64,000 nucleotides of DNA from Erwinia sp. E602 (lineage in GTDB: Bacteria; Pseudomonadota; Gammaproteobacteria; Enterobacterales; Enterobacteriaceae), in assembly GCF_018141005.1 (NCBI RefSeq), contig NZ_CP046582.1, forward strand, positions 2,418,001 through 2,482,000, read 5' to 3'. Below the pieces are notes generated by a model. The model saw nothing but the letters and a program-made list of their open reading frames with translations. It made no database searches and was not told the DNA's origin. Of this stretch, positions 18,480 to 28,446 are shown piece after piece (position 1 is the stretch's first letter; each line of letters starts with the position of its first letter). The position numbers were made by a program, and so were the translations under genes.

Positions 18480-19052
18480 CTAGCGGCTGCGTTTCGCATG
18501 GCGTTCGCGGTTCTCCTGGCGCGCCTGCTCGCTTTTACGCAGGCCGACGTAACAGGCACCGCTGCCGCCGTCCTGAGGCCGGGCGGCACAAAACGCCTGT
18601 ACCGACTCAAACTGCGGCAGCCAGCGCATCAGATAGCTGCGCACGATATTGGCATGAGACCGATCGTGGCGGCCTTTACCGTGCACGATCAGCAGGTTGC
18701 GCCAGTTCTCCTGCTGCGCCTGGCCGATAAACAGATACAGCCGCTGGCGGCACTGTTCCACCGAAACCCCACGCAGATCGATACTGGCCTGCGGGGCATA
18801 TTTCCCCAGCCAGAGTTTGTCAACCACGCCCTGCTGCATGCCGGCCGCCTGCCACGCGAGATCGGTGGTGCAGGGGACGATCTCCAGCAGTCCGCTGGTC
18901 AGCGGGTTATCGAGCTGCAGCTCCTGCTGGCGATCGCGGTCGGGCCTGGGGGCGGATACCGGCAGCCACAGCGTGCTGCCGCAGGTTTTCAGCGGGGTAA
19001 CGTCACCCATCGCCTGTTGAAAAAGATCGTTGTCGTCATGATGGCAGGTCAT
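18480..19052 (-). CDS. smrA: Smr-domain DNA endonuclease SmrA
   Basis: 190 aa, matching E. coli SmrA/YdaL (187 aa). N-terminus DNDLFQQAMGDVTPLK; the Smr domain begins at about residue 85 with the DLRGVSVEQCRQRLYLFI block and LLIVHGKGRHDRSHANIVRS, the catalytic DxH/HGxG motifs. Such proteins nick or cleave branched nucleic acids. The ATG at 19052 has GGGGGAGAGG directly upstream; the frame could extend 21 codons but without a site. In E. coli smrA is also close to fnr. Confidence 0.86.
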   Translation of the reverse strand: MTCHHDDNDLFQQAMGDVTPLKTCGSTLWLPVSAPRPDRDRQQELQLDNPLTSGLLEIVPCTTDLAWQAAGMQQGVVDKLWLGKYAPQASIDLRGVSVEQCRQRLYLFIGQAQQENWRNLLIVHGKGRHDRSHANIVRSYLMRWLPQFESVQAFCAARPQDGGSGACYVGLRKSEQARQENRERHAKRSR

Positions 19053-19235
19053 CGCCTCTCCCCCGATGCTGTAGATTGCCGCCTGCGTAATGCGGGGGCG
19101 GATAAATTTTAGCATACGTCGTTAAAGGAAGATCTGACCGTCATCAGACCGGGCCAGCAACCGTCGCGTCGTCACCGCGACTGATTAGCAAACTTAAACT
19201 AAATTTATTTAAGGCAACCGTTGAATCCATTAAAA

Positions 19236-19249
19236 TTGATTTAGATCAA
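19236..19249. promoter_or_regulatory. FNR box upstream of fnr
   Basis: TTGAT-TTAG-ATCAA is a perfect match to the FNR consensus TTGAT-N4-ATCAA, 232 bp before the fnr start. It indicates autoregulation, or control of a distal promoter. It lies inside the 428-bp gap between smrA and fnr. Confidence 0.8.
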
Positions 19250-19349
19250 GTTTACAGTTATTAACGAAGCAGAACCTCTACCCGGCTAATGCACGGAGAT
19301 AATTTTTAGCGTATAGAGCGGCAAAGCACGATGAAGACTGGATTGTTAC

Positions 19350-19362
19350 ATGTGAATCACAT
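19350..19362. promoter_or_regulatory. ATGTGA-A-TCACAT palindrome in the fnr leader
   Basis: A perfect 6-1-6 inverted repeat 118 bp before fnr. The half-sites resemble those of CRP, but the 1-base spacer does not fit a CRP site. Purpose unknown. Confidence 0.35.
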
Positions 19363-19480
19363 AAAGAAACAATTTTCGCAACATACTTATATTTAATACC
19401 TTTTAACTGCTCAGATGAGTTTTCATCCGACCTGTAACAGGGTAAAATTGATTCCAGTCAATTATCATCGAGCGTAGATT

Positions 19481-20236
19481 ATGATTCCCGAAAAGCGAAT
19501 TATCAGCAGACGCGTACAATCCGGCGGTTGCGCCATTCACTGCCAGGATTGCAGTATCAGCCAGCTTTGCATCCCGTTCACACTTAACGAGCATGAGCTT
19601 GACCAGCTGGACAATATCATCGAGCGTAAAAAGCCGATCCAGAAGGGACAAACGCTGTTCAAGGCCGGTGACGAGCTGAAGTCGATCTACGCTATCCGTG
19701 CGGGCACCATTAAAAGCTACACCATCACCGAGCAGGGCGATGAACAGATTACCGGTTTCCATCTCGCCGGCGACCTGGTAGGCTTTGACGCCATCAGCGC
19801 TAACCAGCACCCGAGCTTTGCCCAGGCGCTGGAAACCGCGATGGTCTGCGAAATTCCCTTTGAAACGCTGGATGACCTGTCGGGAAAAATGCCCAACCTG
19901 CGCCAGCAGATCATGCGTCTGATGAGCGGCGAAATCAAAGGCGACCAGGAGATGATCCTGCTGCTGTCGAAAAAGAACGCCGAGGAGCGTCTGGCCGCCT
20001 TTATTTATGGCCTGTCACGCCGCTTCGGCCAGCGCGGTTTCTCGCAGCGCGAGTTCCGTCTGACCATGACCCGTGGTGATATCGGCAACTATCTTGGCCT
20101 GACGGTGGAAACCATCAGCCGCCTGCTCGGCCGCTTCCAGAAAAACGGTATGCTGGCGGTGAAAGGCAAATACATCACCATTGAAAATCATGAAATCCTC
20201 TCCCAGCTGGCCGGCCAGAGCCGCGCAATTGGCTGA
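19481..20236 (+). CDS. fnr: Fumarate/nitrate reductase regulator FNR
   Basis: 251 aa, one residue longer at the N-terminus than E. coli FNR. It is the oxygen sensor that dimerises when its [4Fe-4S] cluster is intact. Cluster ligands are visible as C21, C24 and C30 ([14 protein letters not shown]) plus C123 in [11 protein letters not shown] context. A CRP-like beta-roll (residues 30-145), a dimer helix, and an HTH with [15 protein letters not shown] follow; the E-xx-SR residues that read TTGAT are present. A consensus FNR box lies upstream, and its sRNA target gene fnrS is at 52217-52334. Confidence 0.97.
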   Translation: MIPEKRIISRRVQSGGCAIHCQDCSISQLCIPFTLNEHELDQLDNIIERKKPIQKGQTLFKAGDELKSIYAIRAGTIKSYTITEQGDEQITGFHLAGDLVGFDAISANQHPSFAQALETAMVCEIPFETLDDLSGKMPNLRQQIMRLMSGEIKGDQEMILLLSKKNAEERLAAFIYGLSRRFGQRGFSQREFRLTMTRGDIGNYLGLTVETISRLLGRFQKNGMLAVKGKYITIENHEILSQLAGQSRAIG

Positions 20237-20240
20237 CCCT

Positions 20241-20278
20241 TTGCCGGGTTAATATTTGTTATTTTATTGATCCGGCAA
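20241..20278 (+). terminator. Probable fnr terminator
   Basis: TTGCCGG and CCGGCAA flank a 24-base AT-rich loop just after the fnr stop, followed by pyrimidine-rich sequence (CAACTTTTCCGCTTTTT). The large loop makes it weaker than usual. Confidence 0.45.
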
Positions 20279-20351
20279 CAACTTTTCCGCTTTTTCCTTT
20301 GCCATGATTGGGCTATCTTTAAACGACATGCTCAGCGTAGGGGAACCCGTT

Positions 20352-21302
20352 ATGGCTAACTATCAGAATATCCTTGTGGCGATCGACCCGCAGCAGGACG
20401 ACCAGCCCGCATTGCGCCGTGCCGTCTATCTTAATCAACGGCTTGGCGGCAAAATCACCTGTTTTCTGCCGATTTACGACTTCTCCTATGAGATGACCAC
20501 CCTGCTCTCCCCTGATGAACGCCAGACCATGCGCAAAGGGGTGATCGGTCAACGCACTGAGTGGATCCGCGAACAGGCGCAGGCTTATCTGGCCGCTGGG
20601 GTGCAGATCGACATTAAAGTGGTGTGGCACAACCGGCCGTTCGAAGCGATTATTCAGGAAGTGCTAAACCACCAGCATGACCTGGTGATTAAGATGGCCC
20701 ACCAGCACGATCGCCTGCAGGCGGTGGTGTTCACCCCGACCGACTGGCATCTGTTGCGCAAGTGCCCGTGCCCGGTATGGATGGTGAAAGACCAGGCCTG
20801 GCCGGAAGGCGGCAAAGCCGTGGTGGCGGTTAATCTCGCGAGCGAAGAACCGCATCACGACCCGCTGAACGCCAAGCTGGTGCGCGAAACCCTCGACCTG
20901 GCGGAGCGGGTTAACCATACCGAAGTGCATCTGGTCGGGGCCTACCCGATTACGCCGATCAATATCGCCATTGAGCTTCCCGACTTCGACCCGAGCGTTT
21001 ACAACGACGCCATCCGCGGCCAGCACCTGGTGGCGATGAAGGCGCTGCGGCAGTCGTACAGCATCGATGAGAAGTTTACCCACGTTGAAAAGGGTCTGCC
21101 GGAAGAGGTGATCCCGGCCGTCGCCGAGCATCTGGACGCCGGCGTGGTGGTGCTGGGCACCATCGGCCGCACCGGTTTTTCCGCTGCGTTTCTTGGCAAT
21201 ACCGCAGAGCAGGTGATCGATCACCTGCGCTGCGATCTGCTGGCGATTAAGCCCGATGGATTTATCTCGCCGGTGGCGCTGGATGACGATGAAGATGATT
21301 AA
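20352..21302 (+). CDS. uspE: Universal stress protein UspE
   Basis: 316 aa, tandem-type Usp with two domains (about residues 1-150 and 155-305). Nearly colinear with E. coli Usp[78 protein letters not shown] (the nucleotide-loop-like G-x9-G region). It takes part in stress survival and cell-cell interaction in E. coli. The ATG at 20352 is used: an upstream in-frame ATG adds 16 residues with no family counterpart. It directly follows fnr, as in E. coli. A GC-rich inverted repeat (GCGCCGG ... CCGGCGC) after the stop may terminate it. Confidence 0.95.
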   Translation: MANYQNILVAIDPQQDDQPALRRAVYLNQRLGGKITCFLPIYDFSYEMTTLLSPDERQTMRKGVIGQRTEWIREQAQAYLAAGVQIDIKVVWHNRPFEAIIQEVLNHQHDLVIKMAHQHDRLQAVVFTPTDWHLLRKCPCPVWMVKDQAWPEGGKAVVAVNLASEEPHHDPLNAKLVRETLDLAERVNHTEVHLVGAYPITPINIAIELPDFDPSVYNDAIRGQHLVAMKALRQSYSIDEKFTHVEKGLPEEVIPAVAEHLDAGVVVLGTIGRTGFSAAFLGNTAEQVIDHLRCDLLAIKPDGFISPVALDDDEDD

Positions 21303-21467
21303 GCCCAGCGGCTTATTGTTGCCAGCCTGTTAAAATTAGCGCCGGATAAGCAGAATAAATCTGACTTCCGGCGCAATAATCACTTTTAATTAAATAAGGC
21401 TTTAAACTTCTGAAAGAAAATCGTTACACTTTAGCCCACCTGTAATACGCCATGATGGATCGCTGGT

Positions 21468-22082
21468 TTGTTGTTATCTTATCGTCTGACGCATAGCCGA
21501 ATATCTGCCTTTATCGCCCTGCTGGCGATCGGGCTGCTGTTTATTGCGCCGGACATTTCCAGAATCCTCGAACAGCAAAGAATGTCCGCCTGGGGCGAAA
21601 TGCGCATGCGGATGCATGAGATGACGATGCCGCAGGCTGGCATTAGCGCAACGGGCGAAAGCGAACTAGTATCGGGGCATAGCGCCATAACCGGCGAGCG
21701 CTCCAGCCATCACTCCACAGGCTCTGCAACGCCTGATAACGCAGCCGCAGCAGAAGGTCACCCTTCCGGGCACAGACATCATTCAGAGACGCCAGGGCAG
21801 CACGGCGCAGAGCCCGCGCACCAGGGACACACGACATCTGCTACTGAGACACGGGCTGGTACCGGGGCCGATTCGACCCACCCTCACCCGCGTGGTATGG
21901 ATGAGTTCAGCTGCGGCTACTGTGAGCTACTGGCACACCTGCCGATACTGGTGTGGATCTTTATCCCGCTGCTGTGGCTGATCCTGCTGACCAGCCGCCT
22001 GCCGCCGCCACTCGCATTACCCCCTTACCCGCAATGCTGGTTCCCCGGCACTTCACAGCCGCGCGCGCCACCACACGCCTGA
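21468..22082 (+). CDS. DUF2946-family His-rich membrane protein of a copper locus
   Basis: About 204 aa. An N-terminal hydrophobic helix (ISAFIALLAIGLLFIAP), then a long polar segment rich in His, Ser and Thr (about residues 45-140, with GHPSGHRHHS and STHPHPRGM), a SCGYCELLAHLP motif that marks DUF2946, and a C-terminal helix (LVWIFIPLLWLILL). Met/His-rich segments and a CxxC suggest copper binding. It precedes the copper receptor by 221 bp. The start is unsure: TTG 21468 is the first possible initiation codon in frame, and a separate 14-codon ATG frame at 21452 overlaps it. Confidence 0.68.
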   Translation: MLLSYRLTHSRISAFIALLAIGLLFIAPDISRILEQQRMSAWGEMRMRMHEMTMPQAGISATGESELVSGHSAITGERSSHHSTGSATPDNAAAAEGHPSGHRHHSETPGQHGAEPAHQGHTTSATETRAGTGADSTHPHPRGMDEFSCGYCELLAHLPILVWIFIPLLWLILLTSRLPPPLALPPYPQCWFPGTSQPRAPPHA

Positions 22083-22303
22083 TCGCTCCTCGTTTATCCT
22101 GCATTTGCCGGCTGACGCGGTAATAACATCGCGTCGCGAATAAATATGTGCACTGCACAGGGTAACTGACGTCTTAAATATACCGTTGTTTAATTTACCC
22201 GGTGCTGAATAACGTCAGTGCCGGTAATGAATCTATTTTTCTTCTCACTGTTGCGATCAATCGTTCGCAGGCCGCCCTGTGCCGCCATTAAAAGGAATTG
22301 ATT

Positions 22304-24337
22304 ATGCTACCTCGTTATTTTCCGCTGTCGCTACTGACGCTCTCGCTGTTTGCCGCTCAGGGCCAGGCCGCCGACCTGCAGGAAGCCGAACCGGTGATGA
22401 CCGTCACCGCCCCGGCACAATCGCCGCTGACCATCGTCACCTCGCCGAAAATCCCGCGCCAGCCGGTACCGGCCAGTGACGGCTCTGACTACCTGAAAAC
22501 CATTCCGGGATTCGCCCAGGTGCGCAACGGCGGCACCAACGGTGACCCGGTGCTGCGCGGCATGTTCGGTTCACGCCTGCGCATACTGACCGACGGCAGC
22601 GACATGCCCGGCGCCTGCCCGGCGCGTATGGACGCCCCCAGCTCCTACATTTCACCGGAAAGCTTTGACCTGCTGAGCATCATTAAAGGACCCCAGACCG
22701 TGCTGTGGGGCCCGGGCAATTCAGCAGGAACAGTGCGCTTTGAGCGTGAACCGCCTCAGTTTGATGAAGCCGGCGTCAAGGGCGATGCCAGCCTGCTGAC
22801 CGCCTCTAACCGCCGCAACGACGGCAATGCGGATATCAGCCTCGGCAACGAGCAGGGCTACCTGCGCGCTATCGGCAGTAAGTCACGCGCTAACGACTAT
22901 AAAGACGGCAACGGCCAGCGCGTGCCGTCAAAGTGGGATAAGTGGAGCGCTGACGTGGCGCTGGGCTGGACGCCGGATAAAGACACCCTGCTGGAACTGA
23001 GCGCCGGGCGCAGCAACGGCGAAGCCCGCTACGGCGGCCGCGCAATGGACGGATCGCAGTTCAAACGTGAAAGCCTCGGCCTGCGGCTTGAAAAAAACAA
23101 CATCAGCGACACCTTCGACAGGTTCGAAGCGCAGATTAAGTATAACTACGCCAACCACATCATGGATAACATTACGCTGCGCGCCCCTTCAGGTATGATG
23201 AGCATGTCCGGAATGGCGAGCGCCGACATGGACATGAGTGACATGGACATGGGCGATACGGGCATGGACCACGGCATGTCGATGCAGGTGGATCGCCGCA
23301 CCGTCAGCGGCCGGATGATGGGCACCTGGATATGGTCCGACTTCAAACTGGAGAGCGGTATGGATATGCAAACCAGCACCCACCGCAACCGTCAACAGGC
23401 AGGCGGTGCCTGGATCAGGGACGCCCGCTTCCACGACGTGGGTGCCTTTGGTGAACTCACCTGGAGCGCCGACGAACAGAACAAGGTTATCGGCGGTGCC
23501 CGTCTCGATCGCAGCTGGGTGGACAGCTTTGCCACTTCCGCAGACGCATCAAGAAGTGCTACCCTGCCCGCCGGTTTCCTGCGCCTGGAGCACAGCCTGC
23601 AGAAGTCGCTGATGGTCTATGCCGGTATCGGCTATACCGAACGCTTCCCGGACTACTGGGAACTGTTCTCGCCGACTTACGCCGCCGACGGCCATTCGAG
23701 GGCGTTCGATAAGGTGAAAACGGAAAAAACCACCCAGCTGGATTTCGGCGCGAAGTACAGCGGCCAGCGGCTGGACGGCTGGGTTTCAGCCTACGTGGGG
23801 CGGATCAACGACTTTATCCTGTTTAACTACGATCCAAACAATGCCTACATCAGCCGGGTCAGCAACGTTGACGCCACCATCATGGGCAGCGAAGCCGGCT
23901 TCAGCTATAAACTGAGTGACAGCCTGACCACCGACGCCAGCCTCGCCTGGGCCTGGGGGCAAAACAGCTCCACCCACCAGCCGCTGCCGCAAATGCCGCC
24001 GCTGGACGGCCGCCTCAGCCTCACCTGGCAACAGGGCGACTGGAGCACCACCGGCCTGCTGCGCATGGTCAGCAGCCAGAACCGCATCGCGCTCAACCAG
24101 GGCAACGTGGTCGGCAAAGACTTTGAACGCAGCAGCGGCTTCGCGGTACTCTCCGCCAACGCCGCTTATAAAGTGAATAAAAACGTCAGGCTCAGCACCG
24201 GCGTCGACAATATTCTCAACCAGGCCTACAGCGAACACCTGAACCTGGCCGGTAACAGCGCCTTCGGCTACTCGGCCAGCACCCCGGTCAATGAACCTGG
24301 CCGCACCTGGTGGGCCAAAGTTAACGTGAAATTTTAA
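22304..24337 (+). CDS. TonB-dependent copper receptor
   Basis: 677-aa outer-membrane receptor of the OprC/NosA type. Signal peptide (PLSLLTLSLFAAQGQAA), plug domain (residues about 45-160) with GDPVLRGMFGSRLRILTDGS, ACPARMDAPSSYISPE and SIIKGPQTVLWGPGNSAG, then a 22-strand barrel ending in KVNVKF with the usual terminal Phe. A Met/Asp-rich loop around residues 290-325 (MSMSGMASADMDMSDMDMGD and onward) is a likely Cu(I) site. Conserved CPARMD is the copper-receptor signature. ATG 22304 has AAGGA upstream. Operon with the small membrane gene 18 bp downstream. Confidence 0.93.
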   Translation: MLPRYFPLSLLTLSLFAAQGQAADLQEAEPVMTVTAPAQSPLTIVTSPKIPRQPVPASDGSDYLKTIPGFAQVRNGGTNGDPVLRGMFGSRLRILTDGSDMPGACPARMDAPSSYISPESFDLLSIIKGPQTVLWGPGNSAGTVRFEREPPQFDEAGVKGDASLLTASNRRNDGNADISLGNEQGYLRAIGSKSRANDYKDGNGQRVPSKWDKWSADVALGWTPDKDTLLELSAGRSNGEARYGGRAMDGSQFKRESLGLRLEKNNISDTFDRFEAQIKYNYANHIMDNITLRAPSGMMSMSGMASADMDMSDMDMGDTGMDHGMSMQVDRRTVSGRMMGTWIWSDFKLESGMDMQTSTHRNRQQAGGAWIRDARFHDVGAFGELTWSADEQNKVIGGARLDRSWVDSFATSADASRSATLPAGFLRLEHSLQKSLMVYAGIGYTERFPDYWELFSPTYAADGHSRAFDKVKTEKTTQLDFGAKYSGQRLDGWVSAYVGRINDFILFNYDPNNAYISRVSNVDATIMGSEAGFSYKLSDSLTTDASLAWAWGQNSSTHQPLPQMPPLDGRLSLTWQQGDWSTTGLLRMVSSQNRIALNQGNVVGKDFERSSGFAVLSANAAYKVNKNVRLSTGVDNILNQAYSEHLNLAGNSAFGYSASTPVNEPGRTWWAKVNVKF

Positions 24338-24354
24338 CTAACAAGGAGATCGTC

Positions 24355-24621
24355 ATGTCCATGTTTCCCCCAGGCAAAAAACGCCGCAACTTCTTTATCG
24401 CCCAGGGCATCCTCTGGCTCTGCATCGCCGTCGTCATGGTCAAAGCGATCATCGGCGGCGCCATCAACGAATACAACATGCCGTTCAACACCTGGCCGGT
24501 AGAACTCTACGTCTCCGAATTCTTTATGATCATGATCTACACCAGCGTCTTCACCCTGCTGCTCTCGATCCCGCTCTGGTACTGGTTCCTCGGCGAACAG
24601 GACCCCAACTCCCGCGGCTAA
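24355..24621 (+). CDS. Small two-helix membrane protein downstream of the copper receptor
   Basis: 88 aa. Basic N-terminus (PPGKKRRNFF), one helix (ILWLCIAVVMVKAIIGGAI), a short outer segment with YNMPFNTWPVELY, and a second helix (FFMIMIYTSVFTLLLSIPLW), then an acidic tail. AAGGAG precedes the ATG and the gap to the receptor stop is 17 bp, so it is a real cotranscribed gene. Resembles uncharacterised enterobacterial small membrane families (possibly DUF2534), but I cannot assign it firmly. Role in copper handling is only inferred from position. Confidence 0.7.
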   Translation: MSMFPPGKKRRNFFIAQGILWLCIAVVMVKAIIGGAINEYNMPFNTWPVELYVSEFFMIMIYTSVFTLLLSIPLWYWFLGEQDPNSRG

Positions 24622-24707
24622 CCCCCCCACAGGCCACAGCTAACGCTGTGGCCCGCCAACGCCCCTCCAGCGCCCCCCACAATCCAACCCACAGTCCAAT
24701 CCAAAGT

Positions 24708-24813
24708 CCATTTTTCGGGAAGGCAGCGGGATGAGCCCGGAGCGGGGTAACCCGCGGAGGGTCGCCCGCTGACAGGCCCGGCGTATCCCGATCAACCAGA
24801 CAACACGCCCTTC
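24708..24813. repeat. 106-bp intergenic direct repeat, copy 1
   Basis: Matches 24838-24943 at about 99 of 106 positions, period 130 bp. It contains GCGGGATGAGCCCGGAGCGG and GACAGGCCCGGCGTAT. No transposase or coding logic. The 380-bp gap between the copper operon and pntB is otherwise low-complexity (repeated AGTCCA-type words) and holds no recognised gene. Confidence 0.85.
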
Positions 24814-24837
24814 CTCCTCATCAGGCCACACCCCCGC

Positions 24838-24943
24838 CCATTTTTCGGGAGGGCAGCGGGATGAGCCCGGAGCGGGGTAACCCGCGCAGGGTCACCTGCT
24901 GACAGGCCCGGCGTATCTCGATCAACCAGACAACGAGCCCTTC
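24838..24943. repeat. 106-bp intergenic direct repeat, copy 2
   Basis: Second copy of the 24708-24813 unit, seven mismatches by eye, separated from copy 1 by 24 bp. It ends just before the pntB terminator. Confidence 0.85.
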
Positions 24944-24955
24944 AGCCCTGAAGGC

Positions 24956-24980
24956 AAAAAAAAGGCCCCCTAAGGGAGCC
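24956..24980 (-). terminator. pntAB terminator
   Basis: On the minus strand GGCTCCC-TTA-GGGGGCC is followed by TTTTTTTT, 23 bp after the pntB stop. Confidence 0.85.
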
Positions 24981-25002
24981 TCGTATCAGATCGCGAGAAA
25001 AA

Positions 25003-26391
25003 TCACAGCGCCTTCAGAATCGCATCCACCGTCGCCTTAGCATCGCCAAACAACATCTGCGTATTCTCCTTAAAGAACAGCGGATTCTGCACCCCGGCAT
25101 ACCCGGTATTCATCGAACGCTTAAACACCACCACGTTCTGCGCCTTCCACACCTCCAGCACCGGCATCCCGGCAATCGGACTCCGTGGATCCTCCTGCGC
25201 CGCCGGATTCACCGTATCATTGGCACCAATCACCAACACGGTATCCGTCTCTGCGAAATCATCGTTGATCTCATCCATCTCCAGCACCACGTCATACGGC
25301 ACCTTCGCCTCCGCCAGCAGCACGTTCATATGCCCCGGCAAACGCCCGGCCACCGGATGAATACCAAAACGGACCCTGATCCCGCGCTCGCGCAGCTTCG
25401 CCGTAATATCCGCCACCGGATACTGCGCCTGCGCCACCGCCATCCCGTAACCCGGTGTAATAATCACCGACGTCGAACTCTTCAACAGCTCGGCGGTGCC
25501 CGCCGCGTCGATCTCGCGGTACTCGCCCATCTCGGTTTCTTCACCGACAGAACTGCTGTCGGTACCAAACCCGCCGGCAATCACGCTGATAAACGAACGG
25601 TTCATCGCCTTACACATAATGTAAGAGAGGATCGCCCCGCTGGAACCCACCAGCGCACCGGTCACGATCAGCAGATCGTTGCTCAGCATAAAGCCCGCCG
25701 CCGCCGCCGCCCAGCCGGAGTAAGAGTTCAGCATCGACACCACCACCGGCATATCGGCACCGCCGATCGACGCCACCAGATGCCAGCCAAACGCCAGCGC
25801 AATCAGCGTCATCACCAGCAGCGCAAAACTCTGCAGACCCACGCTGTCGGTACGCACAAAGATAATCAGCAGCACGGCAGACACCACCAGCGCCAGCAGA
25901 TTCAGCTTATGACGGTGCGGCAACGCCAGCGGGCGCGACGAAAACTTGCCGTTCAGCTTGCCCCAGGCAACGATGGAACCGCTAAAGGTTACCGCACCGA
26001 TAAAGATGCCTATAAACACCTCGGTCAGATGGATATTCTCCATCACCGGCTCCAGCCCCGGACCATGGTCAAGATAGCTGTTAAAGCCCACCAGCACCGC
26101 CGCCAGGCCGACAAAGCTGTGCAGCATCGCCACCAGCTCCGGCATACCGGTCATCTCCACCTTATTCGCCATGCGCACGCCGATGCCGCCGCCGATCACC
26201 ATCGCCAGCAGGATCCAGGCTACGTTGCCGGTCTCCGGGCCGAAAATGGTCACCAGCAACGCCAGCGCCATCCCGCTGATGCCAAAAATATTCCCCTGCT
26301 TCGAGGTTTCATGTTTAGACAGCCCGGCAAGGCTGCAAATAAACAGGATCGCAGCAACGATATACGCTGCAGTCACTAATCCGCCAGACAT
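25003..26391 (-). CDS. pntB: NAD(P) transhydrogenase subunit beta
   Basis: 462 aa, the exact E. coli length. Membrane domain II with about nine helices ([38 protein letters not shown]) and cytosolic domain III (about 280-462), which binds NADP(H): [39 protein letters not shown] and [12 protein letters not shown]. Uses the proton gradient to drive NADPH formation from NADH together with PntA. Starts 10 bp after pntA; same operon. Confidence 0.97.
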   Translation of the reverse strand: MSGGLVTAAYIVAAILFICSLAGLSKHETSKQGNIFGISGMALALLVTIFGPETGNVAWILLAMVIGGGIGVRMANKVEMTGMPELVAMLHSFVGLAAVLVGFNSYLDHGPGLEPVMENIHLTEVFIGIFIGAVTFSGSIVAWGKLNGKFSSRPLALPHRHKLNLLALVVSAVLLIIFVRTDSVGLQSFALLVMTLIALAFGWHLVASIGGADMPVVVSMLNSYSGWAAAAAGFMLSNDLLIVTGALVGSSGAILSYIMCKAMNRSFISVIAGGFGTDSSSVGEETEMGEYREIDAAGTAELLKSSTSVIITPGYGMAVAQAQYPVADITAKLRERGIRVRFGIHPVAGRLPGHMNVLLAEAKVPYDVVLEMDEINDDFAETDTVLVIGANDTVNPAAQEDPRSPIAGMPVLEVWKAQNVVVFKRSMNTGYAGVQNPLFFKENTQMLFGDAKATVDAILKAL

Positions 26392-26401
26392 GGACTACCC
26401 C

Positions 26402-27931
26402 TTAGTTTTTACGGAACATTTTCAGCATGCGCTGGGTGACGGTAAAGCCACCAAAGATATTGATGCTGGCAATCAGCACCGCCACAAACGACAGCACGCT
26501 GACCCAGCCACCATGCCCAATCTGCAACACCGCGCCAACGACGATAATGCCGGAAATGGCGTTGGTCACCGACATCAGCGGCGTATGCAGCGCATGGCTG
26601 ACGTTCCACACCACGTAATAGCCGACCACGCAGGAGAGCGCAAACACGGTAAAGTGCGACAGGAACTCGGCCGGTGCCACGCTGGCCAGCCAGCCAAACA
26701 GCACCACCGCCAGCGCTATCAGCGCATACTTACGCAGCGGTGAAGCGGGTTTAACCTCGGCCTTAGTGACCGGGGCTTCCACCTTCGCCGCTTTTGGCGC
26801 GGCGGATACCTGAATCGGCGGTGCCGGCCAGGTGATCTCACCGTCACGCACCACGGTCACGGTGCGCACCACCACGTCGTCAAAATCGATGGTGATTTCA
26901 CCGTTCTTCTCTTTGCACAGCAGCTTAAGCAGGTTCACCAGGTTGGTGCCGTACAGCTGCGAAGACTGGCCCGGCAGGCGGCTGGGCAGATCGGTATAGC
27001 CGATGACCTTGACGCCGTTTTCGGTCAGGTGGATCTTGCCTGGTACGGTCAGCTCACAGTTGCCGCCGTTCTGCGCGGCCATATCGACGATCACGCTACC
27101 CGGCTTCATCAGCGCCACCGTCTCAGCGGTCAGCAGCTTCGGTGCCGGTTTGCCTGGGATCAGCGCCGTGGTGACGATAATGTCCACCTCTGCCGCCTGG
27201 GCGGCAAACAGCGCCATCTCGGCCTTAATAAAGGCCTCTGACATCACTTTTGCGTAGCCGTCGCCGCTGCCCGCCTCCTCTTCGAAGTCGAGTTCAAGGA
27301 ACTCGGCGCCCATACTCTGCACCTGCTCCTTCACTTCAGGGCGGGTGTCGAAGGCACGCACGATAGCGCCGAGGCTGCGGCCGGCACCGATGGCGGCCAG
27401 GCCGGCGACACCGGCACCGATGATCATCACTTTGGCCGGCGGCACTTTACCGGCGGCGGTGATCTGCCCGGTAAAGAAACGGCCGAACTCGTGAGCGGCC
27501 TCAATAATCGCCCGGTAGCCGGCGATGTTGGCCATTGAGCTGAGGGCGTCCAGCGACTGGGCGCGGGAGATGCGCGGCACCGCATCCATCGACATCACGG
27601 TGACCCTGCGCGCCGCCAGTTTTTCCAGCAGTTCCGGGTTCTGCGCCGGCCAGATAAAACTGACCAGCGTGGAGCCTGCGCGGCTGAGGGCAATCTCTTC
27701 ATCCGTTGGCGCATTGACCTTCAGCACAATATCCGACTGCCAGACGCCCGCGCTGTCGACGATCGTCGCACCGGCCGCCACAAAGGCAGCGTCTTCAAAA
27801 CTGGCCAGTTTCCCGGCATCGCGTTCAACGGCCACGCTAAAGCCCAGCGAGCGCAGCTGCTCAACCGTTTTCGGCGTGGCGGCCACGCGGGCTTCGTCGG
27901 GTAACCGCTCTTTGGTGATACCAATAAGCAT
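26402..27931 (-). CDS. pntA: NAD(P) transhydrogenase subunit alpha
   Basis: 509 aa (E. coli 510). Domain I (residues 1-380) binds NAD(H): [18 protein letters not shown] at the N-terminus, [20 protein letters not shown], Rossmann motif [18 protein letters not shown], and [18 protein letters not shown]. Four C-terminal transmembrane helices follow ([20 protein letters not shown] onward) and complete domain II with PntB. First gene of pntAB. The 515-bp divergent gap to ydgH holds its promoter. Confidence 0.97.
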   Translation of the reverse strand: MLIGITKERLPDEARVAATPKTVEQLRSLGFSVAVERDAGKLASFEDAAFVAAGATIVDSAGVWQSDIVLKVNAPTDEEIALSRAGSTLVSFIWPAQNPELLEKLAARRVTVMSMDAVPRISRAQSLDALSSMANIAGYRAIIEAAHEFGRFFTGQITAAGKVPPAKVMIIGAGVAGLAAIGAGRSLGAIVRAFDTRPEVKEQVQSMGAEFLELDFEEEAGSGDGYAKVMSEAFIKAEMALFAAQAAEVDIIVTTALIPGKPAPKLLTAETVALMKPGSVIVDMAAQNGGNCELTVPGKIHLTENGVKVIGYTDLPSRLPGQSSQLYGTNLVNLLKLLCKEKNGEITIDFDDVVVRTVTVVRDGEITWPAPPIQVSAAPKAAKVEAPVTKAEVKPASPLRKYALIALAVVLFGWLASVAPAEFLSHFTVFALSCVVGYYVVWNVSHALHTPLMSVTNAISGIIVVGAVLQIGHGGWVSVLSFVAVLIASINIFGGFTVTQRMLKMFRKN

Positions 27932-28446
27932 TTTCTTCCCTTTCTTCAGAGAGTAAGACGGGTTGTTCTTCAGGCTGCGGTGAAAAATACCGCAGCATTT
28001 TTTGTAGCAAAGTCTTAATAACCTACTGAAAATATGCCTTCCGATCCAGCCAACGGCGGCCTTATGGCCACATTAACTATAAAAATTCAGGCTTCCGCCA
28101 TCAACACCCTATATCAGACCTGAATATCGCATATTTTCAGCGATTTTCTGCTGCGATTTTTTTTAACATCTGGCTGCGTGACGCTCAAAAAAAACATTGA
28201 TTAACAATGCATTAACGAGTCCGGTGGTTACTATTATCGGAATAAGTGGTAGCGAGCCGGAATATGACACGATTCAGCCAGCTTTCGCCGTTATTCTGAA
28301 ATCCAGAATAGCCTGACCGATAAAACCCCATAAAATGGCTGAGACAGCGCAGATGATTACATGTAATATTCGACAACTAATCTGTTACACATCAAGAGTC
28401 CGCACGTTTTTGAACTCATTTTTTGCGTAAGGCGAAGGATTATTTT
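27932..28446. other. Intergenic region between divergent pntA and ydgH
   Basis: 515 bp, AT-richer than its surroundings, with the two divergent promoters. I see no FNR, Fur or CRP site of good quality, no small ORF with a ribosome-binding site and no recognisable sRNA. Confidence 0.5.

Noticed and set aside
19350..19362. Possible CRP site in the fnr leader
   Set aside because: TGTGA and TCACA half-sites are separated by 1 base instead of 6, so CRP binding is not expected.
24640..24831. 63-codon minus-strand frame in the 106-bp repeat region
   Set aside because: Most of it is one copy of a noncoding repeat; the frame is not kept in the second copy and no ribosome-binding site is present.
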